From positions 1 through 32,555 of the forward strand of contig JADZBH010000063.1 of the NCBI GenBank assembly GCA_020852175.1: a stretch of DNA of 32,555 bases, written 5' to 3'. How positions within the stretch are numbered: position 1 is the first letter of the stretch; every line of letters begins with the position of its first letter. Under the pieces are notes generated by a model, which was not told the DNA's origin, ran no database searches, and saw only the letters and a program-made list of their open reading frames with translations. A program made the translations under genes and the position numbers. The stretch comes from Bryobacterales bacterium (GTDB taxonomy: Bacteria; Acidobacteriota; Terriglobia; Bryobacterales; Bryobacteraceae). This document shows, piece by piece, positions 30,949 through 32,555 of this stretch.

Positions 30949-31380
30949 CTAGACGGCCACGTCCACGCCCATCGAGCGCGCCGTGCCCTTCACCTGCTCC
31001 ATCACTTTTTCCAATTCGAACGAGTTCAGATCGACCATCTTGATCTTGGCGATCTCTTCCACCTGCTTCAAGGTGATCTTGCCGACCTTGTTCCGGTTCG
31101 GCTCCGCCGAGCCCTTGGCCAGGTTCACGGCGCGCTTGATGAGTACCGGCACCGGAGGCGTCTTGGTGATGAAGGTGAACGAGCGATCCGAGAAGACCGT
31201 GATCACGACGGGGATGATAAGGCCTTCCTGATCCTTGGCCGAGGTCTTGGCATTGAAGGCCTTGCAGAACTCCATGATGTTCACGCCTTGCGGACCGAGC
31301 GCCGTGCCGACCGGAGGAGCCGGGGTGGCCTTTCCCGCCGGAATCTGCAACTTCACCATCGCCTGAACTTTCTTCGCCAT
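30949..31380 (-). CDS. rplK: 50S ribosomal protein L11
   Basis: 143 residues, normal length. The N-terminal domain has KKVQAMVKLQIPAGKATPAP and PVGTALGPQGVNIMEFCKAF, and the RNA-binding C-terminal domain contains KITLKQVEEIAKIKM and the ending GTARSMGVDV. L11 forms the GTPase-associated centre with the 1070 region of 23S rRNA. The ATG has AAAGGA upstream. It follows nusG by 63 bases as usual, but rplA, rplJ and rplL do not follow: a hairpin and tRNA-Arg come next. Confidence 0.97.
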   Translation of the reverse strand: MAKKVQAMVKLQIPAGKATPAPPVGTALGPQGVNIMEFCKAFNAKTSAKDQEGLIIPVVITVFSDRSFTFITKTPPVPVLIKRAVNLAKGSAEPNRNKVGKITLKQVEEIAKIKMVDLNSFELEKVMEQVKGTARSMGVDVAV

Positions 31381-31416
31381 TGTTCCTTTACCTCGTCAAT
31401 CTCTTGTCGTGTCCCG

Positions 31417-31442
31417 CCGCGAACCTGGGGCTCCAGCCGCGG
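31417..31442 (-). other. Stem-loop between nusG and rplK
   Basis: On the minus strand an outer stem CCGCG/CGCGG (31442-31438, 31421-31417) and an inner stem CTGG/CCAG (31436-31433, 31428-31425) with an AGCC loop fold into one bulged hairpin. It begins 2 bases after the nusG stop, in the leader of rplK. In many bacteria L1 represses translation of L11-L1 mRNA at such a leader; whether this is an L1 site is untested. Confidence 0.35.
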
Positions 31443-31443
31443 G

Positions 31444-32190
31444 CTAATTCAGCTTTTCCACCTGCAGGAAATCCAACTCCACGGGCGTCGAGCGTCCGAA
31501 GATGGTCACCAGCACGCGCAATGTGTCGCGTTCCGTGTTGACCTCGTCCACACGGCCCGAAAAATTCGCGAAGGGCCCTTCCGTGATGCGCACCATCTCG
31601 CCTTTGTCGAAGCTCATCTTCGGACGCGGGCGTTCGGCCGAACTCGTCTGGCGGTACAGCACGGAGTTCACCTCATCGGCGGTCAACGGCACGGGATCCT
31701 TGCCTCCGCCGACGAATCCGGTGACACGCGGCGTCTCCTTCACGGCATGCCACAGCGTTTCGTTCATCTGCAACTGAACCAGGACATAGCCTGGATACAG
31801 CAGCCGTTTGCTGGTCACTTTCTTGCCGTTCCGCATCTCCACGACCTCTTCGGTCGGGATCAGAATCTCGCCCAACTGATCGGCGAATCCGAACGCCCCG
31901 GCGCGCGTACGCAGCGACTCCCGCACCTTATTCTCGAATCCCGAATAGGTGTGGATGATGTACCAGTTCATGTCCGGACGCTGAACCGCATCCGGAGCCA
32001 CCTGGGTGGTAGGGACCAAGGCCGCCGCGCCCTCTTCCTGTCCGGCGGATTCGCCGGGGACCGCGTCGCCGCTATCCTCGTCCGAGGGCGGGCCGGATGA
32101 CTCCGCCGCGGCGGGCGCTGCTTCTCCGGCTTCCGCTTCGGCTTGCACTTCAGCTTCGGCTTCGTCCGGACCGAGGTATTCTTCAGGCAT
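31444..32190 (-). CDS. nusG: Transcription termination/antitermination factor NusG with acidic N-terminal extension
   Basis: Binds RNA polymerase and links it to Rho or the ribosome. The core of about 175 residues starts at Met74 (MNWYIIHTYSGFENKVRESL), has the NGN domain with LLYPGYVLVQLQMNE and PRVTGFVGG, and ends with the KOW domain GEMVRITEGPFANFSGRVDE. Before it are 73 residues very rich in Glu, Asp, Ala, Ser and Pro, probably disordered. The upstream ATG at 32190 is preferred because AAGAGGGA precedes it directly after secE, whereas Met74 has no ribosome binding site. The extension is unusual for NusG. Confidence 0.95.
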   Translation of the reverse strand: MPEEYLGPDEAEAEVQAEAEAGEAAPAAAESSGPPSDEDSGDAVPGESAGQEEGAAALVPTTQVAPDAVQRPDMNWYIIHTYSGFENKVRESLRTRAGAFGFADQLGEILIPTEEVVEMRNGKKVTSKRLLYPGYVLVQLQMNETLWHAVKETPRVTGFVGGGKDPVPLTADEVNSVLYRQTSSAERPRPKMSFDKGEMVRITEGPFANFSGRVDEVNTERDTLRVLVTIFGRSTPVELDFLQVEKLN

Positions 32191-32199
32191 CGTTCCCTC

Positions 32200-32466
32200 T
32201 TACTTTTGCGTGAGCATGTCGAACAGCCGCGTGATGGCGCGGCCCAGCACCAAGTCCACGGCCCAGAAATACGCCGCGAAGAGGAACACAGTAATGATCA
32301 CCACGATGGTCGTGGTTTGAACCTGCTCGCGGGTCGGCCAGCTTACGCGGCGCATCTCGGATTGCAGGTCGCCTACATATTCCTTCACGCGCGCCGGCCA
32401 CGCCTGCAGACCGGCCAGCGGTTTGCCTCCGTCCATCGGTGCGCTCTTTGAAACTACTTCAGCCAT
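32200..32466 (-). CDS. secE: Preprotein translocase subunit SecE
   Basis: 88 residues, the short single-span form of SecE. The amphipathic region YVGDLQSEMRRVSWPTREQV carries the conserved R-x-V-x-W-P-x-R-x-E motif and precedes one transmembrane helix (TTTIVVIITVFLFAAYFWAV, about residues 51-70). It stabilises SecY in the translocon. It lies between tRNA-Trp and nusG, a widely conserved order; the stop is 9 bases before the nusG start. Confidence 0.96.
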   Translation of the reverse strand: MAEVVSKSAPMDGGKPLAGLQAWPARVKEYVGDLQSEMRRVSWPTREQVQTTTIVVIITVFLFAAYFWAVDLVLGRAITRLFDMLTQK

Positions 32467-32491
32467 CGTATTGTCCAGTCTGTTGAGAAGC

Positions 32492-32555
32492 TGGCAGGGG
32501 CGGCAGGAATCGAACCCGCACTAGCGGTTTTGGAGACCGCCGTTCTACCGTTGAA
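32492..32555 (-). tRNA. tRNA-Trp (anticodon CCA), 5' end outside the window
   Basis: The visible complement has the anticodon arm GCGGT-CTCCAAA-ACCGC giving anticodon CCA, a T arm GCGGG-TTCGATT-CCTGC, acceptor 3' strand CGCCCCT, discriminator G and encoded CCA (32494-32492). The D arm is cut: the first bases lie beyond 32555. tRNA-Trp directly before secE is the common bacterial arrangement and the two are probably cotranscribed. Confidence 0.93.

Overview
The window is about 32.5 kb of high-GC bacterial chromosome. Several things point to an acidobacterium near the Bryobacterales/Solibacter group: a gene pair for a planctomycete-type cytochrome c protein (DUF1549/DUF1553) and a DUF1501 protein, several Tat-exported enzymes, Gfo/Idh oxidoreductase and sulfatase genes, a secreted metalloprotease with an Ala/Gly/Pro-rich beta N-domain, and a Tat-exported RidA. 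This placement rests on gene content, not on a marker-gene tree. I see no phage, transposon, CRISPR array or plasmid gene.

Layout. (1) 1-3380: a translation/secretion operon, ffh-rpsP-khpA-rimM-trmD, in the common bacterial order, but with no rplS after trmD. (2) 3396-6058: a secreted lactonase-type beta-propeller and a Tat-exported Gfo/Idh oxidoreductase, closed by a strong terminator. (3) 6139-7648: a MarR regulator and pirin pair, with a tandem palindromic operator lying on the marR start codon. (4) 7694-11845: a solitary fabD divergent from an RND efflux pump permease that has no adaptor gene nearby. (5) 11918-16583: a tight three-gene operon for export and cell-surface functions (cytochrome c/DUF1549/DUF1553, DUF1501, small propeller-like protein). 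(6) 16591-19965, minus strand: xylulokinase, two short paralogous proteins of unknown function, and a ROK sugar kinase. (7) 20090-22226: a BNR-repeat protein, a MoaD/ThiS-like protein with an unusual tail after its di-glycine, and an unknown 206-residue protein, translationally linked. (8) 22241-27747: exported hydrolases (S10 carboxypeptidase, sulfatase, M48-like protease), a small exported charged protein, and a DUF1493-like membrane protein. (9) 27879-30174: a PhoR/PhoB-type two-component pair with a Pho-box-like promoter in front of the regulator gene. (10) 30210-30686: Tat-exported RidA. (11) 30782-32555, minus strand: tRNA-Trp, secE, nusG, rplK and tRNA-Arg(CCG). Here the normally continuous rplK-rplA-rplJ-rplL cluster stops after rplK.

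How it works together. Much of the accessory content is exported (Tat motifs, signal peptides), which fits a soil heterotroph that degrades polymers. The most interesting regulatory signals are a Pho-box/-10 arrangement before phoB, three copies of an AAGTACYRGAAC-like direct repeat before the DUF1493-like gene just downstream of phoB, a double MarR operator, and a recurring -10 hexamer only 5-10 bases before start codons, suggesting leaderless or nearly leaderless mRNAs. The best candidates for undescribed biology are the BNR/MoaD-like/unknown operon, the pair of small paralogs, and the repeat-controlled DUF1493-membrane protein. All functions are inferred from sequence patterns read by eye; no database search was run.
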